This document shows positions 9,508 through 21,647 of a stretch of 64,000 bases of DNA, piece after piece; position 1 is the stretch's first letter, and each line of letters opens with the position of its first letter. Source of the DNA: Tetrapyrgos nigripes (Eukaryota > Basidiomycota > Agaricomycetes > Agaricales > Campanellaceae); the NCBI GenBank assembly GCA_013368315.1, contig JAACJM010000229.1, positions 21,041 through 85,040 of the forward strand, written 5' to 3'. The notes under the pieces were generated by a model. It had not been told where the DNA came from, did not search any database, and saw only the letters and a program-made list of their open reading frames with translations. The translations under genes and the position numbers were made by a program.

Positions 9508-11763
9508 CTAGTCATACCCAGCCTGCATGAGTTTCAGTGCTTCCGGAGAACGAGGCGTGAAGCAACACTTGAAAGGTGCCGGGTGACTGCGTACGAGTTG
9601 AGTCAGTCTGTATCAGTTCAGGCACAGATAAAAATGGGAAAGACATACCATACAATACCCTCGGAATAGTCAACGACGGGCTCAATTTCCTTCTTAGTTT
9701 CCTTATCAATCGGTTTAGTAAGACGACAAGTAGCCATCAAAGACGCGATTGCAATCCAGGCTGAGTTAAGTGCGAGGTAGCGGCCAGGGCAGATTCTGAG
9801 AGGTAGCAGCAGCGAAATATGTGTTAGTATCCGTATTAAGAACTCTAGACTCAGTCTTTCGATGACTCACCGCCTGCCAAACCCAAAAGCGTAAAGACTG
9901 GGATCAGGAGGAAGTTCCTGGTCGTCTTTTGGCAAGAACCGCTCAGGATTGAAGGTGAAAGGGTCGGGATATGCTTCCGGGTCATGTAGAATGTTCCTGG
10001 GCAGTGCGTTAGCCCAAGTCAGTAATCATAAAAAAGAATTAGCAGCTGTACCAAGCATTTCCAACTATAGTTGAACCCCCAGGAATAAAAAGTCCCTCGT
10101 AGATATCATCATTCATACTCCTATGGGGCAAAGCTGGGGCATTTTAAGTATTATACTTAGTCGGTGACACTAGGGCGAAACTTTGAGAGTAAAACAAGTA
10201 TGGAAACATACACAAAGGCAACACAGGATTCCAGCGCAAACTTTCAGTCAATATGGCTTCGAGGTAGGGCATATTCTCGCGGTCGTCAAAGTCCGGGAGT
10301 CTGGATCTGCCGACGACTCTATCAATTTCTTCTTGAGCCTTGGTCTGAACTTCGGGATGGAGGAGTAAAGCGAGAATGGCGGAAGAGATGGTGGAGACGG
10401 TCTGCACAGCGTTCAGAGCCTTAAGCGCCAGTCTTTGAATAGTAGACTAGAATACTTGCCGTATCTGCGCCAGCTGGAGAAATCAACAAGTATGAATGGA
10501 AACAACGAGAAGAAGAGTTTTGAAGGCTTCTTACCGACGAATGCGACACCACTGCAGTTCTTGATGACTTCTTCCATGTGCTTGGAATTCTTGAATTTTT
10601 CCAAAGAGTCGATGGCGAAGCAAGGAATTCCGGTGCCGTTATCCTACGTAAATTCATGAGAACAAAAGCAAGTTTCACAACTACGGACAACGCACAAACG
10701 ACTTCTTGAGATCAACCCATGGGCCATCTCTTGTCTCCTTGGAATCATGGGCCCATAATTCAGCTTTTTTCTTGAAGGTAGCGCCTGGGAACCATGCTGT
10801 GGAGCAGTTAATTAGCGGATAGTCAGACGAGATTCAGTATTGTATACGCACAGGGAATATAAGACAAGGCAGGAACAAAATCGACCAGGAAAGAACCATG
10901 CGCAATGGCTTCGGAAAGACCTCTGACAGCTTGATCTGCGAGTTCGACGTAATGGTCATTCTTGAACTTCATGTTATGGCCATAAACGACTTTGAGGATG
11001 ATGGATCCTGCATGACTGCGAAAGCGTTAGTTTACATGATTGAATTGATGGCACAAGTACATGAGAACTCACTGTCGGACATGATCACGAAAGTCTTCTG
11101 GATCGTCGAGTAGCTTTCTCAAGAACATAGTAGCTGACTCTCTTTGGATTGGATAGAATTCGGGAAGCTGACGGGGTTGGAAATACTGATGGAACGTTTT
11201 GCGATGGAGTCTACGACGAAAGTAGTATATCAGTAGGATTCGCATATGAAATCTCAATAAGCTTACCTCCACCAGTCAGAATATTTCATATGAGCGAAGT
11301 CCCAGGCCCATCTAGAAGGTGTAGAGTAAGTAACCATATAAGACTAGTGGACTTGACAAAATACCCCATGAGTTCGTTAACCATGTACATAGCTATCACG
11401 AAGAATAAGCAAAACCGCCGAAACAGCAAGGTAGAAAGACTTACGAGGCCTGTCAGAAAAGTTGGCAGATCTCTTTTCGAAGAGGTCATCGATAGCTTTC
11501 GCAGTGTTAAGGACGACCATGGGCGCTCCGAAAACCTCAAGGTAAAAGATATCACCATACGTCTTGGCCCAATCTGAATATTGTAACCAGAGAGGCTTGT
11601 CAATTTTGTTCAAATCCCGCAAGTTTCCGATAAGAGGCGACCGTTTAGGACCAGGAGGAAGTGGGAATTTCGAGCTAGAGCGGCTCAAAAAGAGTCGAAA
11701 TGTTAAAGAAGCACACACGACGGCGAGGCATGCAGTTGAAAGGGAGCTGACAGAAAAATCCAT
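9508..11763 (-). CDS. Cytochrome P450 monooxygenase (first of three)
   Basis: Complete microsomal P450 of about 500 residues in roughly 13 exons. The start at 11763 gives a membrane anchor ('LSTACLAVVCASLTFRLFL') followed by the proline hinge 'FPLPPGPKRSPLIGNL'. Then come the I-helix 'AGADTT', the K-helix ExxR in 'ESLRW', 'PERFLP', and the heme loop 'FGFGRRICPGRYLA' with its Cys ligand. The C-terminus 'CHPAPFKCCFTPRSP' ends at TAG 9508-9510. The intron between 'GADT' and 'TVSTISS' (10402-10459) begins GCAAGT, so it is a GC-AG intron; all others are GT-AG. The family resembles basidiomycete CYP5144/O-methylsterigmatocystin-oxidoreductase-like enzymes, an impression only. Heme-thiolate hydroxylation of a lipophilic substrate at the ER is expected. 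It is divergent from the monooxygenase at 12282. Confidence 0.88.
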
Positions 11764-12281
11764 CTTCGTTGGAAGAGTTGAGGTGAACCATAGTTGTCAT
11801 TTATACGTATCATTTTAAGGAATATTAGCGCGTAGATTGATAATGTTTCGTTTCCGAAGCAGTTGTGGGTTTGGTTGCGGTCAAAGTGAGTGTGCTTGGC
11901 CGTCGAGATTGTGGGAGGAATGAACCGTTTGAACGCTTCAAAAGGGGCCGTGAGATTCGCGTACCGTTTGGCATCGCCGCTAGGATTTAGCGTGTGCCTC
12001 CTGGAAACCGGCGTTCAACTCGTGGACCGTGCCGTGTAAATAAATTTCTCTCTCTCTCTCTTCTCCATAACCTCTGCGGTCCATAGCATGCCAACCATTG
12101 TGCGGCAATTGTACGACTACCTCTGCGTTTATACAGCGCATGACTGAAAGAGTCAGCCCCAAGTAACAAGGTACGATAACCTAAACATCAAGTTCATGGT
12201 CTGGTTCACAGCGGAGACTGACTTCAAAAAGCCTGTCTCAGAGCCCAGAAACCACCTCAAGTTACACCCGAAGCTCTTACT
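11764..12281. promoter_or_regulatory. Shared divergent promoter, P450 / Baeyer-Villiger monooxygenase
   Basis: The 518 bp between two head-to-head start codons (11763 minus, 12282 plus) must serve both genes. A TATA-like gtataaatga sits on the minus strand about 40 bp before the P450 start (around 11797-11806). A short CT microsatellite (tctctctctctctctc) lies around 12044-12061 on the 12282 side. Sharing suggests co-regulation of two oxidases. Confidence 0.55.
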
Positions 12282-14264
12282 ATGGCACCACCATCCAATA
12301 CAACTACGAATGATGAGCTCGACGCGCTCGTCGTAGGAGCTGGGTTCAGTGGTCTTTACCACCTCTATCAACTTCGTAAACTCGGCTTCTCCGTCAAAAT
12401 TTTCGAATCCGGCAGCGGTATGGGAGGTGTATGGCACTGGAACTGCTATCCTGGTGCTCGTGTAGATTCTGAGGTTCCTCTTTACGAGTTTTCTATCGAG
12501 GAGCTTTGGAAGGATTGGAAATGGACGGAGCGTTTCCCGGACCGGAACGAGTTATGCTCGTATTTCGACTACGTCGGCAAAAAGCTCGATTTGACCAAGG
12601 ATATTTCCTTCAATACTCGCGTCACTGCAGCCCGTTTTGATTCCAGCACTGAGCGTTGGACTGTCACTACCGAGCTTGGCACAATCGTCCGCCCTCGTTT
12701 CCTCATCCTCTCCGTTGGCTTCGCCGCCAAAATTCATATTCCTGACTTTCCCGGGCTCGACAGATTCCAGGGTATCTGGCACCATACCGCAAATTGGCCT
12801 CAGCAGGAAGTCGACGTCAAGGGTAAAAGGGTCGGTGTCATCGGTACGGGTTCGACTGGGGTACAGGTTGTCACGGATATTGGTCCCAAAGTCAAACATC
12901 TCACCGTATTCCAACGCTCACCAGCCATTGCCTTACCGATGAACCAAACCAAGGTTGACGAAGAAAGGCACCAGAAGATGAGGGAATTGTCGCCGTTGAT
13001 ATATAGTCGAAGGAAACAGACCCTAAGTGAGTAGTTCAAACTCTTTGCTTCGTTTTTTTTTTTTTTGCTCACCAGCCTACGTCTTCCAGGTGGCCACAAC
13101 ATCCAACCAATTCCTCAAGACACATTTTCCGTCTCACGAGAGGAACGCTACTTGACCTGGGAAGACCTCTGGAGTCGTGGTGGTCTTAACTTCGCTGTCG
13201 GCAACTACAGGGATGTTATGGTCAATCAAGAAGCCAACGACGAGCTTTATGCATTCTGGAGGGACAAGACTCGCGCCAGACTGACCAACCCTACGATGCA
13301 AGAGAAGCTTGCACCCACGGTATCCCCTTATCCATTTGGGGCGAAGCGTCCTGTGATGGAAGGATCCTACTACGATGTCTTCAATCAGCCAAACGTCGAA
13401 TTGGTTGACGCTACCGAGGCTCATATCCAGGAAATCACACCCAAAGGCATCCTCACCAGCGACGGCATCGAGCACGAGTTTGATATCCTTGTCATAGCGT
13501 GCGGTTTCGACAGTGTTACTGGTGGCATCACTCAGATAGATATCCGTGGGCTGGACGGGACGTCCATCAAGGAGAAGTGGGCTGGTGGTGTGTATACCAA
13601 CCTGGGCATGACGACGGCAAATTTCCCGAACAGTGAGTAGCATTGTCTTTTTCTTGGTTCTCCAATATACTAATACTAAGCACTCATCTAGTGTTCTTCC
13701 TCTACGGCCCTCAAGCTCCTACTGCTCTGTCGAACGGTCCCACGTGCATTGTACGGACCTCAACTTTTTTAATGTCTCTTCTGATCTTTTTATCTTGCTG
13801 TCCCTATTTAAACAGGAAATCCAAGCGGACTGGATCAACCGCTGCATCCAATATATGACGGACAACAAACTCACCCGTATCGAGGCTACTCGCGAAGCCG
13901 AGCAAGAATGGCGCGATCTCAATATGAGCGTTGCGGGTGGAACTCTTCTTGGGAAAGCAAAATCGTGGTACAATGGTTCCAATATTCCTGGGAAGCCCGT
14001 TGAACCGCTGAATTTTGCTGGTGGAATTCCTTATTACAAGTCGGCTCTTCAGGAGAGAGAGGATCAAGGGTATAAGGGCTTCATTTTGTTGGGCAGTCCT
14101 GATGGCAAAGACTTTGCCGGGTCTTGCGAGACCGAGTACAAGTGAGTGCTCTCACCGTTTCATACTGGAGCTTGGTCAATGTGCTGATTGTTGTGGTTCT
14201 TAGGACGGAAATCGCCAATGGTCATGCGAAGGGTGTGAATGCAGAGCCGATTGTGGGCTATTAG
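12282..14264 (+). CDS. Baeyer-Villiger-type flavin monooxygenase
   Basis: Exons 12282-13026, 13090-13632, 13692-13750, 13816-14141 and 14204-14264 join in frame to 577 residues. The FAD-binding 'VVGAGFSGL' is near residue 17. The Baeyer-Villiger fingerprint FxGxxxHxxxWP is present as 'FQGIWHHTANWP'. The NADPH-binding 'VIGTGSTGVQ' follows, then 'YPGARVDSE' and 'LYGPQAPTALSNGP'. These are features of cyclohexanone/phenylacetone-type class B monooxygenases. Such enzymes insert oxygen next to a ketone, giving esters or lactones. The substrate is not predictable. The divergent P450 and the nearby reductases and oxidases suggest a role in tailoring a secondary metabolite. Confidence 0.92.
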
Positions 14265-15140
14265 CTGAGGGTGGTATTCAAGTGGTATTACTTATCGGAA
14301 AGCTCACAAGTTGCAAATAAATAGTCCTGTACTACATGTATGAGTTTTAGACATATGTATTCTCAAAATCTTCGCAAGAAACGACAGTGTCGGAAGGCTA
14401 GGGTGTACTTAAAAAGGACAGTCAACGGAGTTCGGACCGAAGTACCTGACTTCACTTTTCCTCCTCCACCAGATGCGCTCTACTTCGAAACAACTTCGAA
14501 CAGCTTCAGCGAGCTCAAGCCCGTCTCAATTTACTTCAGCATTCCTTCCTGCTATCTTACTGGCCAATTACCGGCTCAAAACCTGGATGTAGTATTATAT
14601 TCCGGAAAGGTGCACCAGGACTGCTGTGGAACAGGCGCACTTTGTAGGCAATCATGTACGATTTCTTTCAGTGGCAGTTTCGTTACAACTGGTGTTGACT
14701 ATGAATGACTTCAGGCCATATTCCCCTTCCGCACTCAGGACCCTACAAGACAACATAACCCAACCACCAGCAGTGTAAGGGGTCGTTCCATATATGGTAA
14801 CATCTCGGTTATCTGTCCCTCTAAATTTTCCTTGTCGATTACTTCTTGTCTTTGACCATCGTCGCGTACTTTGTACCTCCCTATCGTCTATTTCACAGAA
14901 TAGAAAGAGGTCTACTCGTACGTCTAGGTCCGAGCTGAGAGGAACCGTTACAAGCAGCCTACTTCACTTCAATGCCCTTACGATACGAGTCGTACAATCC
15001 TCTTTTTACGCGTCTAAAAGTTAACCTTCACTGCCGTCTCTTTTCAAGTCACCTCTACCAATTTCTTTCATCTTTCAGTTCTAACTCTGCGTAAGCTGCC
15101 GACGCAACATACATCGACTGTCTTATCCGTTCAAGGTATA
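14265..15140. other. Intergenic, no supported gene
   Basis: A 122-codon frame at 14340-14708 lacks any recognisable motif or neighbouring exons and I do not call it a gene. The rest is pyrimidine-rich sequence without repeats I can define. Confidence 0.35.
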
Positions 15141-15412
15141 CTGTACCATTTTAATCAATTCGTTACCCCACCGTTACTGTTACACGGTGACGAACCTAAA
15201 TATTCGTCAGTTCGAAGACGTTACCGTTACAAGGCTCAACTTTTCGCCGTAGGCGACGAAAAATTGCCTTTTATGGGTCGATTCCCGAGGGTTTTTGGCG
15301 TGTAACGGTAGATAAATTCGTCACTGGCCTTTGTTACGCGTTACAAGGCGGAAATTTTGTCGTTTTTGGGGGTCCGTTACCCATTACTGACGAATTGAAT
15401 AAAATGGTACAG
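15141..15412. mobile_element. 272-bp MITE with TA target duplication
   Basis: The ends are inverted repeats: 15141 onward ctgtaccattttaatcaatt matches the reverse complement of the right end at 15412 with a single mismatch over about 23 bp. TA flanks both ends (15139-15140 and 15413-15414), the usual target duplication of Tc1/mariner-type elements. Repeated short motifs (cgttac, ttcgtc) occur inside both halves in opposite orientation. It has no coding capacity, so it is a non-autonomous miniature element. Confidence 0.75.
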
Positions 15413-15651
15413 TAATGTCTTTTTCCTTTCTCCCTTTTCTCACAATTAAAGTCCTGCTCTCTTGTTCTTGCCATTCCTCTTGCCATCATCGAAGCAGGTC
15501 ACTGAACGTCAAGCTTTCTGTCCCGAGGACCAGAATGGCGCAAGTGAATGCTACTAGCTAGTGAGGCCTTCGTTGCCACTATGGCTAGGACGCCCATTGC
15601 TTTTTACCCTTTGCTGGTCTCCTCATGCAGGTGCTCGCGTCAGCAAAACTA

Positions 15652-17140
15652 CAAGTGGACTTTTCTGGTCTTCTGAGAACTTTTCATCGCTTTTCATACC
15701 TTTTTCAGGAGAGGACTTTTTCTGGACATTTTTTGGAGTACTTTTTTGGACTTTTACTTACCGAAGTACTTTTTTGACTTGACTTTTACTTTACGAAAGA
15801 CTTTTTTACGGCCGTTTACTTACCGAGGACCTTTTAGACGTGCCAAGTCTCTGCAGGTTTAGTGTAGAGTATGTACATGCATATGCAATAAACATGAGTG
15901 CGAAGAACAAGGAATTACTACTAGAAATGAAAGGCAGATAAGTAAGGAACGTGTGGATGAATCTCTACACGAAGGGAGACTTGAAGAACAAGCAGTAAGG
16001 GATGGATGGATAGCCCACATATTTGAGCAGAACAGTGCAAGGGGAAGGATAGTGTAACTTGAAAAAAGGGCAAGAGAGAGAAACAACGACGACACGACAC
16101 GTCGTCTTGGAGGTAAGTAGGGAAATGAGGCCTTAACAATACGTGTTACCAGTATTGTAAATTACGTTTTGCAGGGCTGAGTAAGTACATTTGAGAACAC
16201 GAGGCTGGTCATAGAGGCGGGACCGGAAAGGAAGCGGGGGAGGGCTTGAAGGACAACGACGACATGGAGGATGGTGATGACAGTAACAACGAACTCTGGC
16301 GAAAATCTTGTGCAGCCGCCCTAGGGAGGTTTGAAACTCCGCCAGCCACCACAGTTGCGACTCGTTGCGGTCACATGCTGTTCGTTTTCTTCCTTCGCGA
16401 CCACTTCCTTCGTCTCTCGAAATTCTTCTTACTGTCTCACTAGTGTTTCCGTTTGCCTCTGCCAGCCCCTCAAGTCTAAGGTATGTCTATCTCCGTCTTC
16501 TGGGCTACTGACTAGCACTGACAGCTCTCATTTTAGGCCTTGGTTATGGGAGTATCGGGGAAAGTTTTGGAGTAGCGCTCGCAATTTGAAGGAGTAGTCG
16601 TGAACTGGTCGTTGCTTCAGGACTCCAGGTGCGTTTCTTACATTCTCTTCGAAACTCGGCTTGATCTAACTACACCGCACAGAATATTTCGTCACCTGGG
16701 TGGTATCTATTGAAGACATTCTTTCCCCCCTTGTACGTGCACACCTTAAGTGATTCTCTTTCTACAGACATATGCGCGCACTAGGCTGATTACGTCATCT
16801 TCAAGAGTGCTCCTCAGGAAAGGTGTAGAATTTGTACGTATCCTACTAGTATAATCCTTTCTGTGTGTATGTACCTACATATATACCGCGAAATACATGT
16901 GCTTTCGGGCTACTTTTATCGGGTTTTTTGAGGTACGAGAAATGAGTTTTCAGTGTTCACTGTCTTACTGACATCTTTCAGTGTCTTTTTTGTACTTTTT
17001 TGTGTACTCTTTGCGGACTTTTCTGAAGTCGGTTTGACTGCTATAAGCGATTGGACCTACATTTTGAAAGTGATTGGGGTAGTCGCAAAAGTATGTCAAA
17101 AGTCGTAAAAAGTCAAAAAAAGTTCAAAAAAGTCGACTTG
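15652..17140. mobile_element. Candidate 1.5-kb TIR element with ACTTTT-rich ends
   Basis: The left end (15652-15850) is crowded with (g)acttttt and gtacttttt motifs, and the right end (16940-17140) carries the same motifs, many in inverse orientation. The outermost bases form an inverted pair: caagtggactttt at 15652 and, on the other strand, caagtcgactttt from 17140. TA lies on both sides (15650-15651 and 17141-17142). This is the layout of a non-autonomous Tc1/mariner-like element with multiple subterminal binding motifs. The interior has no recognisable transposase. Because the terminal match is short and the motif simple, the borders are only probable. Confidence 0.45.
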
Positions 17141-17142
17141 TA

Positions 17143-17672
17143 TTTTTACTGATGCGCTCTCCCATGGTGCTGTCGGCTACTATCCGAGCTTGAAACTGGT
17201 ACATCGTCTGTGTGAAAGAGCAGAAGGCGTGTTGGTGTCTCATCTGCCGTATGCAAGTTTCTCATCGAATTTTGGGTGTATCCTACAGTCAATTTGGCGA
17301 GTTAACGTGCACCTTGCCTCGCACACGGCAGTTGACTGTTTTGTCAAGGTTCACTTTGGTAAGGAGGAGTAGGAGTTTATTACCCGAGCTAAGAACTAAT
17401 ACGCCGGGGGTCCAGGAAAGGATCCGATGTAATCCTAACACATCATTGTTCCCGGGATGACAAGCCAAGAGCAAGACGAGCTTATGACAATGGTATTGTA
17501 CTCTAGTAGATCCAGTGTGTGATCATCATATTTTTATGGCATCTTGGTTTTACTCTCCTTAGTCTCTTCTCGTCCGTGCTTTCTTACAATCTGTAGCTGC
17601 AAGTAGGAAAATATACTTCTGGCGTTGATTCTACGACCGAGGCTGCATGCAAATACACTACCTCTACAATTA
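17143..17672. other. Intergenic, no gene seen
   Basis: Spacer between the ACTTTT element and the 3' end of the FAD oxidase; no convincing coding sequence or repeat. Confidence 0.35.
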
Positions 17673-19398
17673 TTACAGTTCAGTGCGTGCTGCAGATTCA
17701 TACACTACAGTCTCATCTTGATCAGGGAGTTTGAACCCTCCTTTCCACAAACGACCGAGCAAATTTCCCGAGTCATACATTGTCTTCACTTTCTTCATTC
17801 TGGCAAAATCCTCCTGGTTCACTGAGCGAGCGTATACCGGTTGTTCGTCGTTGGCGTAGTTGAGATACACGAAATTGTTGAAGATACCTCGTTGGCGAGC
17901 AAGGTCCTCACTCCAAGCCCCAAGTTTGCTGGTCGCTTTACTCATGGCTTCGTCGTCGGCTCCGTCAGTCCACGAGATGAGGAAACAAACGACTGAGTGA
18001 AAAGTCAGTACCAGAACCATATGCAATAGACAGGATTTTATCACTTACCAGCTAGGTCATCCTGTGATTCCATCAGCACATTTTTGAATGGGTTTCCTCC
18101 GGTTTTCGAGCTTGCGGTAAGGAATCCTTTCGTGATAGGCTGGAATGCGAGATCCCAATGCATTCCCGACACATATTCTAATCCATCGTAAATCTCTTTT
18201 GCACGAGAGAACACGTCCCAAATGAACGGAGCGTCGAGTTTGACAGTGAAAGTGAACCATCTGTTGCGCTTTTTGTCGGCGAAATCGGAGGACTGAAGGT
18301 CGTCGACAAGGTTAAGAAGGGTAGTGGTCCTTGTTGAATCGTCGATGGAGGCGGTCGTAGTGAGAGGAGGACTAGGAACGGAGTCTAGAGAAGCATGCCA
18401 AATCGTAGCTATCTCGTCGACGTTCCCTTTTTGCCATCTTCCGAGGATGAGTGCCTGTAGCTCTTCCCTTGTCGAGGCCTCACCGCGTGCGAACGAGACC
18501 CAATTATCGAGAAGGCGTGGTGTGTGCTCTGAGGTGACAGGATAGGTACGGATTCCGCCCCATACTTCCTTCAAGGGGTATGTCAACACGTCTAGACGCG
18601 TCACTACTCCGAAGTTCGTGCTTCCCAACTTCAGGGCCCAGAATAGATCAGAATGAGAGTCGGCATTGGCGTTAACAACAGTTCCGTCAGCAAGGACGAC
18701 CTCATAGTTGATAACATTGTCTGAACCGAAGCCGTGTTGGAATGAAAGCAAGCTAATTCCACCTATATATGATACCGCTAGATCAGAAACAGCAGAACAT
18801 TTGATTGAAAAGAGAACTTACCACCAAGGAAGAAGCCCCCTACACCCACTTCTGGCATCCGACCACCCACAGTCGTAAGATTGTACTGTTCCATCGCAGC
18901 ATAAACACTGGACCATTTGGAGCCAGGGCCCAGTCGTACCAGGCCTTTCTTCTCATCCACATCTATCACGTTCAACTGACTTAGATCCAGTGTAACTCCT
19001 CCCGCCACATTAGAGCCCGTCCAAGTCATGTGACCTCCAGAGCGCACAGCGAAAGGACATGAGTGTTTTGTAACGGTCTTCATGATAAGAGAGACTTCGG
19101 AAGAGGTGGTAGGAGAAACGCGGCAGGAGGGTTGCAGCTCCGCATGTTGGAGGATGAAGTAGCTGTGCTGTTCGCGCTCGTACTCGACTGATCCCGGGAG
19201 ATGAACGAGCGAAGGAAGACTGCCTGAAAGTGCAGTACACTGCGGATACAATGTACGGTGAGGCACTACGTTGATTTTTGGTTGAAATTGACTCACACAG
19301 AGAGATGCGTCGGTAGGAATGTTAAGTGGTGTTTGAGACGCTTGTGTGAGAGCGATAGCAATCAGAGGAATGAGTCCTGAAAGAGCTTTGAACGCCAT
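17673..19398 (-). CDS. Secreted FAD-linked oxidase (BBE-like, PCMH fold)
   Basis: Three exons (19398-18822, 18762-18049, 17992-17673) join to 536 residues. A signal peptide is apparent ('LIPLIAIALTQAS'). The FAD domain shows 'CPFAVRSGGH' with His123 in the position that carries the covalent flavin. 'GGVTLDLSQLN' and 'VGVGGFFLGGGISLLSFQHG' follow, then the substrate-domain 'NFVYLNYAND'. The Cys that makes the second flavin bond in berberine-bridge enzymes is replaced ('MPEVGVGG'), so a single His linkage is expected. Such oxidases act on sugars, alcohols or secondary metabolites and release hydrogen peroxide. It sits between oxidative genes but is bounded by transposon remnants. Confidence 0.88.
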
Positions 19399-20458
19399 GA
19401 TGACCGCTTAGCGGACGTGAACTGAAGCTTGCAGGGGGTGTGTCTTCACAAATGCGAGTTTCATCCAGAATTATAGGGAAGTAAAAGTCCAACCTACACA
19501 GGAGCTGCTGCTGTGGAGTCCATTGCTTTGCGGCCTTCGATGCGTGGAGGAGTGTAACGGTGAGTGCGGTTGTCGAAAGTCTTTCAAAGTCGGAAGCGGT
19601 CTACTGCGGTGAACGAACCAGCTTGAAGAAGACTCGAACCGGCTCTTCCTGGCTCGACTCACTCCGGGGTAAGCAACTCAGGTCCTCGCAGATCATCAAA
19701 TGGGGCAACGCATTCTACGTCATTCTAATTCATGACGAAGAAGATATGATTCACGAAATTCCCCGAGTCTGAATTGGGCAGATCCTGCCAGATTCTCCAC
19801 GTCAGGGAGCGCGGGTAGATGACCAAGGTCTAGTGAGTAAGAAGATACACCGACCCCGGCGGGCCGGCGTTCCCTACGATCCAAAAGACTGGTGCTGGGC
19901 ACTCGCGGGTCAGTTTCTGTGACGCTGACTAAGCGCCACGCGAGCATATTCCTGGGCCCTGGCACCCACGTCGAAATTGTCGTCTCGCCTCTTTCCACTC
20001 GATGTCTTGTGCTATTTGCCTCGTATTGTGTTGCAATCATCTACCAAGACTTTTATGTAGCAGGTACTATGTAAATTTTGATTTTAAAATGCCCAATTAG
20101 AGTGTCAGGACCTGTTTGCGTAGAGCTGCCTATTTTGCAGCCATCCGTGACAGTTACTCTTCATCCTTCTCTTGTCCTCCTTTCTACCATACCATTTTCA
20201 GCTTTCTCTAGCAAGCGCTTTGTCTCATTTAGCCTCCTATGCAGCCTCTCATGGTCCTCCTGCAACTGTGTATTTGCTTTTGTGAGCTGGCGGTTCACCT
20301 TGAGAAGTTGTTTTTTTTTGTTGCTTTGGTGGGTGTCATCTTGTCATAGTTTTCCTTTTCTGAGGCCGACCATCGATTTTGACATGCTTTTGCAAACTTG
20401 TCGTTCTGATTAGTGGTCCTGGGATGCTTTCTACTGCCTGTCATGACAGGAGAGGGAA
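19399..20458. other. Upstream region of the FAD oxidase, no gene seen
   Basis: A TATA-like sequence (ctataat on the minus strand, around 19470) lies about 75 bp before the oxidase start. Beyond it I find only short frames and no defined repeat until 20459. Confidence 0.35.
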
Positions 20459-21155
20459 CAAGGGGTACCCAGAATTTGAACCCGTTACATCGGGTCGAAA
20501 TTTTTTTTAAGCCATCGGTTGCGAGACCGACCGACCGACCAGCTGACTAAGCTACCATATATGGAAGGTAGGTCGCGCGGGTGTACGCGTCATCCTTTCT
20601 CTGTACCACTGGTGTTGCAGACTACACAGTGAGGCCACTCACACACGCCAAAGGGCTCTATGAGGCTCTATCACTGTTAATACTACACTAATCTGTACTT
20701 CTATATACCTCAAATATGCACAAGCTGCCTTCCTGCCATATCTTCAAGCTCCAATATTGTTTAAGCACCTCACCGTCAAGTTAGTCACTTTCTGGTGCAC
20801 TTTGCATGTGACGTGTTACATGCCAGAACATAGTACTCACCTCATTAGCCATTGCAGCAACACACTGAGGGATGAAGCTAGTGATGAGGTGGACAATGAA
20901 AGGTTCCACTGGGTATTTGATTTTCTAGTGTATGACACATTTATGTTTACTTTTTACACTGTAATGGTATGATACACCTTGTATATTGGTTCTAAAAGCC
21001 ACTGAGGGCATTCTTGGACAGTTTTGAGTGATTTGAAGTAGCAGAGAACTGCGAAACCTCAACAGAAAAATATGGTATAAATTTTTTTTAAGACCCCACC
21101 GGAGACACCAACCGACCGACCCTATGTAACAGATTCACGCCCCGGTTACCCCTTG
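20459..21155. repeat. Inverted pair of tRNA-like repeat units
   Basis: caaggggtaccc at 20459 and its inverse ggttaccccttg ending at 21155 bound a 697-bp block. Inward from each end the units remain similar (gttacatcgggtcg versus gttacatagggtcg, then accgaccgacc and a run of T/A before aag). Read on the minus strand, the left unit has an A-box-like tagcttagtcagctgg (20554-20539) and a B-box-like ggttcaaattc (20482-20472). It cannot fold an acceptor stem, so it is not a functional tRNA. This fits a pair of tRNA-derived SINE-like copies, or long terminal repeats of a non-autonomous element. Confidence 0.5.
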
Positions 21156-21638
21156 AGAGGGAACGGAGACGCGAAAAAAGCGCGACGAGGGCTTCGCGCA
21201 AGATCAGTTACGTAACGGGTTTGGCGCGTTTGACGCGTTTTGGTCTGTAAATTTCGTTTTTTTACTTAACCTCCTTCCTCATGTAGACTTGACGCGATCT
21301 TTTTGCACAGAACTAGTTTTTTTGTCATTATCTTCATTTCGTCCAGAGGAATTTCTCGGATTGGGAGTTTTAAGTACTAGACCTCGTATATATACAGTGA
21401 TAATCAGTGATAATTCCAGCATTTCTGACACTCACAAAAATTCATCTGGCCAAAATCAAGATTAGGTAGTATAAATCACATTTCAACACGCACTTTGGAG
21501 GAGTGAGCGGTAGGTGGTCTAATTAACGTGGGGGCGCGACGGCCTTCAGATTACAGTGGTGGAAGCTTTTGGTACACAAGTACAAACATTACGCTTGGCC
21601 AACCGCGAGTGCCCAACACCAAAAAGACCTCGGTGCAC
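21156..21638. other. Intergenic spacer
   Basis: No gene, and no repeat that I can delimit. Ends at the target duplication of the Mutator-like element. Confidence 0.3.
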
Positions 21639-21647
21639 GGAAGAATC

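Noticed and set aside
14340..14708. 122-codon plus-strand frame
   Set aside because: No motif, no flanking exons, unusual composition; length is within chance for this base composition.
15560..15850. Coding frame through the acttttt-rich stretch
   Set aside because: Composition is driven by the simple repeat; no protein-like signal.
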